From: Clostridiales bacterium
GTDB taxonomy: Bacteria; Bacillota; Clostridia; Lachnospirales; Lachnospiraceae
NCBI GenBank assembly: GCA_019423835.1
Contig: JAHZAR010000033.1
Span: 5,658-24,832 of the forward strand
Reading direction: 5' to 3'
DNA length: 19,175 nucleotides
The notes under the pieces were generated by a model. It saw nothing but the letters and a program-made list of their open reading frames with translations, did no database searches and was not told the origin of the DNA. The position numbers were made by a program, and so were the translations under genes. Positions 1-6,263 of the stretch are shown piece after piece. How positions within the stretch are numbered: position 1 is the stretch's first letter; every line of letters begins with the position of its first letter.

Positions 1-265
1 TTTCTGTTATCCATGTCCAGCGGTCCGTGCTCTGTACAGCATCCACCATCAGCGGTCCATACTGGCGCTGCCAGGCATCCACTGCCTCGTTTCGGAGTCC
101 GGTTACATAATGATAATAGCTGAGAGCCTCCTGATCTTCCGGATGAGTGTCCAGGTACAGAAGCACATCATCCATGGCGAAGCTGGCCTGACAGATCCTC
201 TGTCTCAGGGCCTCCCTCGTCCACTCTCCCATATTTCTTTCCATTCCACTGCTTCCCACAGCCAT
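1..265 (-). CDS. cotJB: Spore coat protein CotJB, 3' end cut off by window edge
   Basis: Translating the minus strand from the ATG at 265-263 gives 88 residues that stay open to the window edge. The stretch LLYLDTHPEDQEAL followed by RQYGPL is the hallmark of the CotJB family, a small protein of the inner spore coat. The family is usually about 85-100 residues, so only a few C-terminal residues are missing. The start codon overlaps the cotJA stop as TGATG, and a strong ribosome binding site (GGGGAGG) lies just upstream, so the two genes are translationally coupled. A catalase-like cotJC normally follows and would lie beyond the left edge. Assignment is by recognisable motifs and gene order. 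Confidence 0.88.
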   Translation of the reverse strand, partial: MAVGSSGMERNMGEWTREALRQRICQASFAMDDVLLYLDTHPEDQEALSYYHYVTGLRNEAVDAWQRQYGPLMVDAVQSTDRWTWITE

Positions 266-777
266 CACCTGCACCTCCCCTTTAAAAATGGCAGATCGAG
301 TTCCGGGAAAATCGTTCCTCTGACAAATCCTGTCTCCATATTATATGTCTTGCTCCATTTCTGCATCGGAACATAGGACATTCCCACCGGAAAATCGGCT
401 GGATTGAACAGACTGCCGCAGTCGGAATGAGCTGTCATTCTTTCTGCCTCCTCCTTCCTTCCCGGCATGAATACACGGGCCGAAGAGGATGCCCCATCTC
501 TCCCGTCCGGTCTCATACTGCCGCAGAGAGTCCCGTAGGCGGAGTTCTGAAAACTCTGGAACCCCCAGTTCATATCGTCATAACCGCCTCTGCTGCACAA
601 ATCCTGCCGCTGCATTTCCTGCGGACCGTCAGCTCCGCCTATGGAAGCGTCCGAACCAAATTCCACACGGCCTGCCTGGCGCCAGTCCGCCTTTACGCTG
701 TTTTCAAGCTGACGGCGCACGGATTCCGGTCTCTCTCCCCGAAATCCGTCAGAATACTGCTGCTCATAGCAATTCAT
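265..777 (-). CDS. cotJA: Spore coat protein CotJA with long N-terminal extension
   Basis: The last ~45 residues carry the CotJA signature: PVGMSYVPMQKW, then RGTIFPELDLPF. CotJA is a mother-cell-made coat protein that works with CotJB and CotJC. The usual protein is about 80 residues. Here the CotJA part is preceded by roughly 110-125 polar, Gly/Ser/Gln/Arg-rich residues with no recognisable domain. I prefer the ATG at 777-775 (170 residues) because AGGAAAGG lies about 12 bases upstream. The frame also offers a GTG at 804 (179 residues), which has no visible ribosome binding site. The stop overlaps the cotJB start. Family identity is well supported; the exact start and the role of the extension are not. 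Confidence 0.82.
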   Translation of the reverse strand: MNCYEQQYSDGFRGERPESVRRQLENSVKADWRQAGRVEFGSDASIGGADGPQEMQRQDLCSRGGYDDMNWGFQSFQNSAYGTLCGSMRPDGRDGASSSARVFMPGRKEEAERMTAHSDCGSLFNPADFPVGMSYVPMQKWSKTYNMETGFVRGTIFPELDLPFLKGRCR

Positions 778-813
778 ACTTTCATATGCCCTTTCCTGAT
801 TCACTTACAATTT

Positions 814-822
814 TATCATATG
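814..822 (-). promoter_or_regulatory. Possible mother-cell sigma -10 element for cotJ
   Basis: On the minus strand CATATGATA matches the sigma-K -10 pattern CATANNNTA and partly matches sigma-E (CATACANT). It lies about 37 bases upstream of the preferred cotJA start. No convincing sigma-E -35 is seen. A possible sigma-K AC dinucleotide sits 18 bases further upstream. The cotJ operon of Bacillus subtilis is mother-cell controlled, which fits in general terms. Confidence 0.3.
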
Positions 823-879
823 CCAGACTGCCTGTTCAGCGTTCCCCAGGAGTCCTCTGCTCCCTCTGGAGCATTTCTC

Positions 880-965
880 TCCCAAATCTCTCTTTTTTTC
901 TCTTCCCAAATCTTTGATTTTCCCGATCTTCCTTCTTTCTTAACTTTCTTTTCCTCTTCCTCTTT
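880..965. other. Polypyrimidine/polypurine tract with a 24-base direct repeat
   Basis: The plus strand is almost entirely C/T from about 874 to 965, immediately upstream of the trkA -10 element. Within it CCCAAATCT occurs at 881-889 and again at 905-913, each preceded by a TTTCTCT-like run, giving a 24-base period. It is non-coding on both strands. It could be an operator pair or merely low-complexity sequence. Confidence 0.5.
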
Positions 966-973
966 GCTATAAT
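965..973 (+). promoter_or_regulatory. Extended -10 promoter for trkA-trkH
   Basis: TGCTATAAT at 965-973 is a perfect extended -10 element (TG, one base, TATAAT). The -35 region 17 bases upstream is only TTTCTT, as expected for an extended -10 promoter. Transcription would begin near 980, leaving a leader of about 120 bases before trkA. Confidence 0.6.
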
Positions 974-1004
974 AGCTTTCAGCAGGCTTTTTTACCTGTT
1001 TTAT

Positions 1005-1076
1005 TGCAGTAACTGTTTTCCCGCCTGTCCTGACGGAAAGACAGGGAACAGGGCCTGTTATATTTTCATTACTGCA
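1005..1076 (+). promoter_or_regulatory. Structured leader RNA upstream of trkA
   Basis: An 8-bp helix TGCAGTAA (1005-1012) with TTACTGCA (1069-1076) can close a domain. The domain contains a second stem made of CTGTT (1013-1017) with AACAG (1047-1051) and CCTGTC (1024-1029) with GACAGG (1040-1045). The hairpin loop is 10 bases. CCTGT at 1054-1058 could instead pair with ACAGG at 1041-1045, so two exclusive folds exist. The ribosome binding site (GAGGTG, 1093-1098) lies 16 bases downstream. No known riboswitch class was recognised. The pairing is seen directly; the regulatory function is inferred. Confidence 0.45.
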
Positions 1077-1102
1077 GATAAATCTGACAGACGAGGTGTA
1101 TT

Positions 1103-2470
1103 ATGAAAATTATCATTATCGGCTGCGGCAAGGTTGGGCGAACCCTGACGGAGCAGCTTGCCACTGAGGCTCACAACATCACAGTGATTGACACAAATCC
1201 CAAAAAAATACAGGATGTGACGGAGGATCTGGACGTTCTCGGCATCACGGGCAATGGTGCAGGCATCAGCACACTTCAGGAGGCAGGGGTAGAGCAGACA
1301 GATATTCTGATCTCTGTCACCGGCTCTGACGAGCTGAATCTGCTCTGCTGCCTGATCGCCAAAAAGGCCAGCCGGTGCCAGACAGTAGCCAGAGTCCGAA
1401 ACCCCATGTACAGCCAGGAAATCGACTTTATCAAGGCGCAGATGGGCGTTTCTATGATCATCAATCCCGAGCTTGCGACTGCCCTTGAAATATCAAGGCT
1501 TCTGCGCTTTCCGGCTGCCATCAAGGTGGATAACTTTTCAGGCGGCAGAATCCAGCTTGTCAAACTGAAGCTGGACAGGCGCATTCCTGTAGACGGAATG
1601 AAGGTAATGGATCTGCCGAAACAGTCCGGAAGCGACATTCTGGTCTGTGCGGTGGAGCGGGATGAAACCGTCTATATTCCGGACGGCAGCTTTGTCCTCC
1701 GGGAAAACGACACCATTTCCTTTATTGCAGCAGGGGATAACGTCCTTCGCTTTCTCAGGGCCTTCTCCCTTCCGGCAGCTCCTGTCAAAAGTGTCATCAT
1801 CGTCGGCGGAGGCACCATCGGCTATTATCTGGCCAAACAGCTTTCCAAAACCGGCATGAGAATCCGCATCGTAGAGAACAATCTGGAGCGATGCAACTTT
1901 CTGAGCGAAATGCTCCCGGAGGATGTGACAGTCATTCACGGAGATGGAACTGATCGCCATCTTCTGATGGAGGAGGGACTCGGCCAGGCGGAGGCTTTCG
2001 TGACCCTGACTAATCTGGATGAGGAAAATATTCTTTTAGCCCTGTTCGCGAAAAAGAATTCCGGCGCAAAACTGGTTTCCAAGGTAAACCGCCTGGCCTT
2101 TGATGACATTATTGAGGAGCTCGACATCGGAAGCGTGATCTATCCCAAATATCTGACTGCCGATTATATTATCCAGCATATACGCACCATGCGTCATTCT
2201 GCGGCCAACACAATCGAAACCCTTTACCGGCTTCTGGACAACCGGGTAGAGGCCCTCGAGTTTTCCATTCTGGAATCCTGTCCTGTGACAAATATCCCGC
2301 TGTCTGAACTCAGGCTGAAGCCGGGATATCTTATCTGCTGCATCCGCCGTGGAGAACAGGCCTTTATTCCAGGAGGAAGCGACACCATCCAGGTAGGGGA
2401 TTCCGTTATCGTGGTAACTCTGGAGAGGGGCCGCCATGACATTCTGGATATTCTGGAGAGCAGGAGGTGA
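1103..2470 (+). CDS. trkA: Trk potassium uptake regulatory protein TrkA
   Basis: This 455-residue protein has the duplicated TrkA layout: two halves, each an NAD-binding Rossmann (RCK_N) domain followed by an RCK_C domain. Nucleotide-binding glycine motifs are GCGKVG near residues 7-12 and GGGTIG near 235-240. An acidic residue ends the second strand in both halves (VIDTN and IVENN). TrkA is a cytoplasmic peripheral protein that gates the TrkH membrane channel in response to bound nucleotides. The length matches full-size TrkA (about 450-460) rather than the single-domain KtrA (about 220). GAGGTG precedes the ATG by 4 bases. The stop at 2468-2470 is 4 bases before the trkH ATG, so the two form an operon. 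Confidence 0.93.
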   Translation: MKIIIIGCGKVGRTLTEQLATEAHNITVIDTNPKKIQDVTEDLDVLGITGNGAGISTLQEAGVEQTDILISVTGSDELNLLCCLIAKKASRCQTVARVRNPMYSQEIDFIKAQMGVSMIINPELATALEISRLLRFPAAIKVDNFSGGRIQLVKLKLDRRIPVDGMKVMDLPKQSGSDILVCAVERDETVYIPDGSFVLRENDTISFIAAGDNVLRFLRAFSLPAAPVKSVIIVGGGTIGYYLAKQLSKTGMRIRIVENNLERCNFLSEMLPEDVTVIHGDGTDRHLLMEEGLGQAEAFVTLTNLDEENILLALFAKKNSGAKLVSKVNRLAFDDIIEELDIGSVIYPKYLTADYIIQHIRTMRHSAANTIETLYRLLDNRVEALEFSILESCPVTNIPLSELRLKPGYLICCIRRGEQAFIPGGSDTIQVGDSVIVVTLERGRHDILDILESRR

Positions 2471-2474
2471 TGGT

Positions 2475-3914
2475 ATGAATTATTCCGTGATCTCCTATAT
2501 CGTGGGATGGATTTTAAACTGCGAGGGACTTTTCATGCTTCTGCCCTGCCTGACAGCACTGATCTACGGGGAAGAAGCCGGTTTTGCCTTCGTCGTCACG
2601 ATGGCTCTCTGCTTTCTGATTGGAGTTCCTCTCACCATCCGGAAGCCTAAAAACATGGTTTTCTACACAAAGGAGGGATTTATCTCTGTTTCCCTGAGCT
2701 GGATTGTAATGAGCGTGATGGGTTCCCTGCCTTTCCTGTTCAGCGGGGTAACCTCCAATCCCGTTGACGCTCTGTTTGAAACTGTTTCAGGATTTACTAC
2801 CACAGGTGCCAGCATTTTCAGCGATGTGGAAAGTCTGCCCTACTGTATTCTGTTCTGGCGCAGCTTCACTCACTGGATTGGCGGAATGGGTGTTCTCGTC
2901 TTTATTCTGAGCCTGCTTCCCCTTACGGGAGGCTACCACATGAATCTGATGAAGGCAGAAAGCCCGGGGCCCTCTGTGGAAAAACTGGTTCCCAAGCTGC
3001 AGTCCACCGCCAAAATCCTGTATTCGATCTATATTGCGCTGACGCTTCTTGAGATCCTGCTTCTTCTGGCAGGAGGGATGCCTCTGTTTGACACTCTGAC
3101 ACTCTCCTTCGGAACAGCAGGTACAGGAGGCTTTGGAATCAAGAATGACAGTATGGCAGGGTACTCTCCCTATCTTCAGAATGTCGTAACCGTGTTCATG
3201 ATTCTGTTCGGCGTAAATTTCAGTTTTTATTTTCTTCTTCTGCTGCGGAAGCCTCAAAAGGCCTTCCGCATGGAAGAGGTTCGCTGTTACGTGGGAATCA
3301 TCGCTGTTGCGATCGCTGTCATAACCTTTAATATCAGAGACTTTTATCCCTCCGTGGGACAGGCCTTCCAGCAGGCGGCCTTCCAGGTTGGGTCCATTAT
3401 CACCACAACCGGCTACGCGACCACTGATTTCAACACATGGCCGCAGGTGTCCAAAACTATCCTGGTGATGCTGATGTTTGTCGGTGCCTGTGCCGGAAGT
3501 ACCGGCGGCGGAATCAAGGTCTCCCGCTTTGTCATTCTGCTCAAAACGATTAATAAGGAGCTTCATCACTTCCTCCATCCAAAGGCAGTCCGCAAAATTT
3601 CCATGGACGGAAAGGTAGTGGAGCATGAGGTGGTCCGCTCTATCAATGTTTTTATGATTGCCTATGTCCTCATTTTTTCTTTTTCCGTTCTCCTGGTGGG
3701 CTTTGACAATCAGGATCTTGTGACAAACTTCACAGCAGTAGCCGCTACTCTGAACAACATCGGCCCCGGTCTGGAGATGGTGGGACCTGCCCAGAATTTC
3801 GGCCTGTTTTCCAATGGCGCAAAGTGTGTGCTGATCTTTGATATGCTGGCCGGAAGGCTTGAAATTTTCCCTCTCCTTCTTCTGTTCGTGAGGGATACCT
3901 GGAAAAAGTTTTAA
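2475..3914 (+). CDS. trkH: Trk potassium uptake transmembrane protein TrkH
   Basis: This 479-residue polytopic membrane protein is of the TrkH/KtrB superfamily, the ion-conducting subunit partnered by TrkA. The four pseudo-repeated filter loops are visible: SGFTTTGAS, GTAGTGGFG, ITTTGYAT and LNNIGPGLE. The conserved GSTGGGIK segment, associated with the intramembrane gating loop, follows the third. The C-terminus AGRLEIFPLLLLF is typical of the family. I chose the ATG at 2475 because GGAGG sits 7 bases upstream, overlapping the trkA stop. The frame also opens at 2436, inside trkA, with no suitable site. All filter glycines appear intact, so the channel is probably functional. Confidence 0.93.
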   Translation: MNYSVISYIVGWILNCEGLFMLLPCLTALIYGEEAGFAFVVTMALCFLIGVPLTIRKPKNMVFYTKEGFISVSLSWIVMSVMGSLPFLFSGVTSNPVDALFETVSGFTTTGASIFSDVESLPYCILFWRSFTHWIGGMGVLVFILSLLPLTGGYHMNLMKAESPGPSVEKLVPKLQSTAKILYSIYIALTLLEILLLLAGGMPLFDTLTLSFGTAGTGGFGIKNDSMAGYSPYLQNVVTVFMILFGVNFSFYFLLLLRKPQKAFRMEEVRCYVGIIAVAIAVITFNIRDFYPSVGQAFQQAAFQVGSIITTTGYATTDFNTWPQVSKTILVMLMFVGACAGSTGGGIKVSRFVILLKTINKELHHFLHPKAVRKISMDGKVVEHEVVRSINVFMIAYVLIFSFSVLLVGFDNQDLVTNFTAVAATLNNIGPGLEMVGPAQNFGLFSNGAKCVLIFDMLAGRLEIFPLLLLFVRDTWKKF

Positions 3915-3937
3915 CAGCAGAACGATCTGCTGTTTTC
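3913..3937 (+). terminator. Stem-loop at the trkH stop codon
   Basis: AACAGCAG (3913-3920) pairs perfectly with CTGCTGTT (3927-3934) across a 6-base loop, ending in four T. The 5' arm begins inside the trkH stop codon. It is a plausible weak intrinsic terminator. Confidence 0.55.
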
Positions 3938-3942
3938 TGACA

Positions 3943-3979
3943 GAGAGGGGCAGTCAGCTTTTTGCCGACTGCCCCTCTC
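3943..3979. terminator. Strong 13-bp stem-loop between convergent operons
   Basis: GAGAGGGGCAGTC (3943-3955) is perfectly complementary to GACTGCCCCTCTC (3967-3979), with an 11-base loop. It lies between trkH (plus) and the CBS protein (minus), which converge here. It could stop transcription from both sides. Neither flank has a long T-run, so efficiency is uncertain. Confidence 0.6.
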
Positions 3980-4036
3980 ACTCATTGATTCTTTTTATCT
4001 GAAGACTCTCTTCGTCCTGTCCTTCCCTCTCTGCTC

Positions 4037-4450
4037 CTACGCCTCCGTCCGCTTCGCCTGTCTGCTCAGATACCTGATGATTTCTTTTCTGGTGACAATC
4101 CCGATAAAATTTTTCTGATCGTCCAGCACAGGAACAAAGTTCTGGTTCATTGCCTTGCCCAGCAGATCCTCCATGGCGCATCCCGCCAGCACCGGCTGGT
4201 TGTCCAGCCGTCTTTGCACCTCTGTCACCTGGACACGATCCAGCCCCTTGAAGGTGAAATCAAATTTATTCTTTATGCCCCACAGCAGGTCGCCCTCTGT
4301 GATCGTTCCCACATATCTGCCCTGGCGGGTGATAATCGGCATGGCTGCATACTGGTAATGCTCCATTTTGTCAAGGGCCTCTTTCAGCGTCTCATCCTCG
4401 TAGATAAAAGCTACATCGCTCTTCGGTGTTAAGAAAAATAAAATATTCAT
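4037..4450 (-). CDS. Two-CBS-domain protein
   Basis: This 137-residue soluble protein is made almost wholly of a CBS-domain pair. CBS1 spans about residues 5-60 (MPIITRQGRYVGTITEGDLL) and CBS2 about 80-132 (FVPVLDDQKNFIGIVTRKEI). CBS pairs typically form a Bateman module that binds adenine nucleotides and acts as an energy or second-messenger sensor. No effector domain is attached, so the partner is unknown. AAGGAGAG lies about 11 bases before the ATG. It follows the LUD gene by 81 bases on the same strand with no obvious terminator between, so co-transcription is likely. It converges on trkAH, but functional linkage to potassium transport is only speculation. Confidence 0.82.
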   Translation of the reverse strand: MNILFFLTPKSDVAFIYEDETLKEALDKMEHYQYAAMPIITRQGRYVGTITEGDLLWGIKNKFDFTFKGLDRVQVTEVQRRLDNQPVLAGCAMEDLLGKAMNQNFVPVLDDQKNFIGIVTRKEIIRYLSRQAKRTEA

Positions 4451-4531
4451 TGGCTTATTCTCTCCTTGTTGTCCAAAACCCTGCGCGTCTTCGGATGCCT
4501 CCGGTTCCGCGGCTCTCAGCTGTCTGATTTT

Positions 4532-5122
4532 TTAATACCCCAGCGGCTCATTGACAAACACGATCTCTGCTTCCATCCCATTGACCGGTCGTTCCAGAAT
4601 CACCGTAGCGCGGCAGAGCCTCGAGGGACTCATGCACTCATAGCAGCGGTCTCCCGACGCACAGGGTGTGTCTGCCTGAAGACGTTTTGCATTCAGAGGT
4701 GCCGCCACATTCCTGGCCCTCTGCCATGCATGGTTCAGATCAGGCGCGATCTTGTTTGAGCCCACTACAAAAAACACCTTTTTGGGGCCAAACAGTGTTT
4801 CCGACACCCGGTTCCCGTTTCCGTCAATATTTACCAGCTCCCCTGTTTCAGAAACTCCGTTTGCACTGGTTATGTAAATGTCAGCGCCCCTCGCCCGCAA
4901 GAGTGTATCCATCCCCGGCACCAGCCAGTGCCAGATTACCTCATTTTCCTCCGCAAGCACACGGTCAAGCTCCATTTCCTTAAGCGTCATGGAACCTCCA
5001 AATGCAACACGGCAGCCGCGGATTTTGCGCTTCAGATAATCAGCAGCCTCCTCCTTTGTCTGGAAAAAAGCGGTCTGAAACTCGTGTCTCTCAAAATTTT
5101 TCCTGAGAACTTCAATATTCAT
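4532..5122 (-). CDS. LUD domain protein (LutC/DUF162-like)
   Basis: This 196-residue protein resembles the stand-alone LUD (lactate utilisation, formerly DUF162) family. Visible family features are FGGSMTLKEM around residues 40-50, GADIYITSANGVSETGELVNIDGNGNR cut here into ADIYITSANGVSETGELVN near 80-98 and FVVGSNKIAPDL near 118-129. LutC-type proteins act with LutA and LutB in iron-sulphur-dependent lactate oxidation, but neither partner gene is present here, so the substrate cannot be stated. A cysteine group CASGDRCYEC near 154-163 might bind metal. GGGGAG precedes the ATG by 7 bases. The gene is driven by the promoter at 5245-5273 and probably co-transcribed with the CBS gene. Confidence 0.8.
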   Translation of the reverse strand: MNIEVLRKNFERHEFQTAFFQTKEEAADYLKRKIRGCRVAFGGSMTLKEMELDRVLAEENEVIWHWLVPGMDTLLRARGADIYITSANGVSETGELVNIDGNGNRVSETLFGPKKVFFVVGSNKIAPDLNHAWQRARNVAAPLNAKRLQADTPCASGDRCYECMSPSRLCRATVILERPVNGMEAEIVFVNEPLGY

Positions 5123-5244
5123 GTCTATCTCCCCATATCCTGGCTGCGGCCTCTTCTGCCTTCTTCCCGGCTCCGCCCTGCTGTCGCAGATGCCTCAGCC
5201 TTTCCTCTCCTGTCACTTTCAGGGCAGAACCCGATTCTCCTATG

Positions 5245-5273
5245 ATCTTAACTTTTTCCTGAGAATATGTCAA
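5245..5273 (-). promoter_or_regulatory. Sigma-A promoter for the LUD-CBS operon
   Basis: On the minus strand, TTGACA (5273-5268), a 17-base spacer and TAAGAT (5250-5245) form a near-consensus housekeeping promoter. Transcription would start near 5238 and give a leader of about 115 bases. I see no convincing structure in that leader. Confidence 0.75.
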
Positions 5274-5332
5274 CCAGATTTGGGACAGAACCTGCGGCTG
5301 CCTCTCTGTCTCCCCTCTTTTTTTGTCTCATC

Positions 5333-5385
5333 AAAAATGCGCCCCGGGCGGAATCTTCAATGACTCCGTTCAGAGCGCATTTTTT
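5333..5385. terminator. Bidirectional intrinsic terminator after spoIIQ
   Basis: AAAAATGCGC (5333-5342) is complementary to GCGCATTTTT (5375-5384). An imperfect inner stem (GCGGAATC with GACTCCGT) sits between them. Both strands end in T-runs. It closes the spoIID-spoIIQ unit and separates it from the LUD promoter. Confidence 0.78.
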
Positions 5386-5428
5386 CTCTTTCTCTCTGGC
5401 TTTGTCGGCTCACAGCCTGTCGTTTTCC

Positions 5429-6217
5429 CTACTCCAGATAGTCCAGGGCATCAACCGGCTGTCCTCCCTGCCTGAGCTCAAAGAATACATTATTTCCCTC
5501 TATGGAATAATATTTTGTCGGCTCTGCCACATATCCGATGGTATCGCCTTTGTAGAGGTATTCCCCCTCCACAGCCTTCACATCCTTGAGCTGGCCGCAG
5601 ACTGCAGTGTACTCATTGCCCAGATCCATGACCACGTAGTTTCCGATCTCCTCATTGGAGCCGCACTCCGTCACCCTGGCGTTGGCGGGAGCCAGGACAG
5701 GGCTGCTCACATCGCTCTGAATGATCAGAGCGGGATTGCATTTGTACTGATCCAGAGTCGGAAAATAGATCGTGGTATCCATACTGTAGTCGAGGATAAT
5801 ATTTCCCATTACAGGCCAGGCCAGCTTGTCAGTTTCCTTAAAATCAAGGGTAAGGGCTTTTGCGCTGGTTCCGGAAGCCTCGGCACCGGCATCGGCCGCT
5901 CTTTCGGCAGTTCCTTCACCGGTATCCTTTTTGTCTTCCTTTGAATACTCTGCATTGGAGCTTCCTGCCACCTTCGTGTCCTCGTCTGCAGCCTCGGCGG
6001 CATTTTCTGCTGATTTTTCCTCAGCCTGCGGCTGCGGGTTCTGCTCCACAATGTACCCGCCCGTTTCCGGGACCTCCAGATATGGATTTTCCTCCACTCT
6101 ATCGCTTCCCTGTCTGAATTTCACTGTCCCTGCTGCGGCAACAATAGTCAGCAGGCCTAATACCATCATTCCCAGGAGAACTTTGTCCCTGAGCAGCTGG
6201 TTCATCTTATTTTTCAC
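5429..6217 (-). CDS. spoIIQ: SpoIIQ-like stage II sporulation protein, degenerate M23 (LytM) fold
   Basis: The protein has a short cytoplasmic N-terminus, one membrane helix (about residues 14-30), an Ala/Glu/Lys-rich low-complexity linker (about 60-120) and a C-terminal LytM/M23 fold (about 133-258). In the fold, LAWPVMGNI, SPVLAPANARV, GNYVVMDLGNEYTAV and FFELRQGGQPVDAL align with M23 peptidases. SpoIIQ is made in the forespore and binds mother-cell SpoIIIAH across the intermembrane space during engulfment. The metal ligands appear lost: the usual H, D, H and H align with N161, I165, Q209 and N243/F245, so it is probably non-enzymatic. I chose GTG at 6217-6215 (262 residues) because GAGGTGA lies 5 bases upstream. 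A GTG at 6226 would overlap that site. The position 3' of spoIID supports the name. Confidence 0.83.
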   Translation of the reverse strand: MKNKMNQLLRDKVLLGMMVLGLLTIVAAAGTVKFRQGSDRVEENPYLEVPETGGYIVEQNPQPQAEEKSAENAAEAADEDTKVAGSSNAEYSKEDKKDTGEGTAERAADAGAEASGTSAKALTLDFKETDKLAWPVMGNIILDYSMDTTIYFPTLDQYKCNPALIIQSDVSSPVLAPANARVTECGSNEEIGNYVVMDLGNEYTAVCGQLKDVKAVEGEYLYKGDTIGYVAEPTKYYSIEGNNVFFELRQGGQPVDALDYLE

Positions 6218-6225
6218 GCTTATCA

Positions 6226-6253
6226 CCTCGGTAATATTCTTACCAAACCGAGG
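6226..6253 (-). promoter_or_regulatory. Inverted repeat masking the spoIIQ ribosome binding site
   Basis: Minus-strand CCTCGGT (6253-6247) is perfectly complementary to ACCGAGG (6232-6226) across a 14-base loop. The 3' arm contains GAGG of the spoIIQ ribosome binding site (6229-6223). A transcript reading through from spoIID would therefore fold this site away. The pairing is seen directly; the control role is inferred. Confidence 0.5.
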
Positions 6254-6263
6254 CGACTTATTC
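6236..6263 (-). promoter_or_regulatory. Possible forespore (sigma-F-like) promoter for spoIIQ
   Basis: On the minus strand GAATA (6263-6259), a 14-base spacer and GGTAAGAAT (6244-6236) resemble the sigma-F pattern (GYATA, then GGNNANANT). The spacer looks one or two bases short. The -35 overlaps the spoIID stop codon. Transcription would begin near 6229, almost at the ribosome binding site. Confidence 0.3.

Noticed and set aside
1024..1045. Guanidine-II (mini-ykkC) riboswitch, because the hairpin loop contains ACGG
   Set aside because: Only one such loop is present, it is a 10-base loop rather than an ACGR tetraloop, and the required second hairpin is absent.
980..1102. c-di-AMP (ydaO) riboswitch before trkA
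   Set aside because: The leader is short and the conserved ydaO sequence blocks are not seen; only simple helices are present.
2436..2474. Earlier trkH start at 2436 inside trkA
   Set aside because: It would add 13 residues overlapping trkA without a ribosome binding site; GGAGG precedes the ATG at 2475.
5125..5226. Short GTG-started frame (about 33 codons) upstream of and overlapping the LUD gene
   Set aside because: No ribosome binding site before the GTG and no recognisable product; it is probably just open leader sequence.
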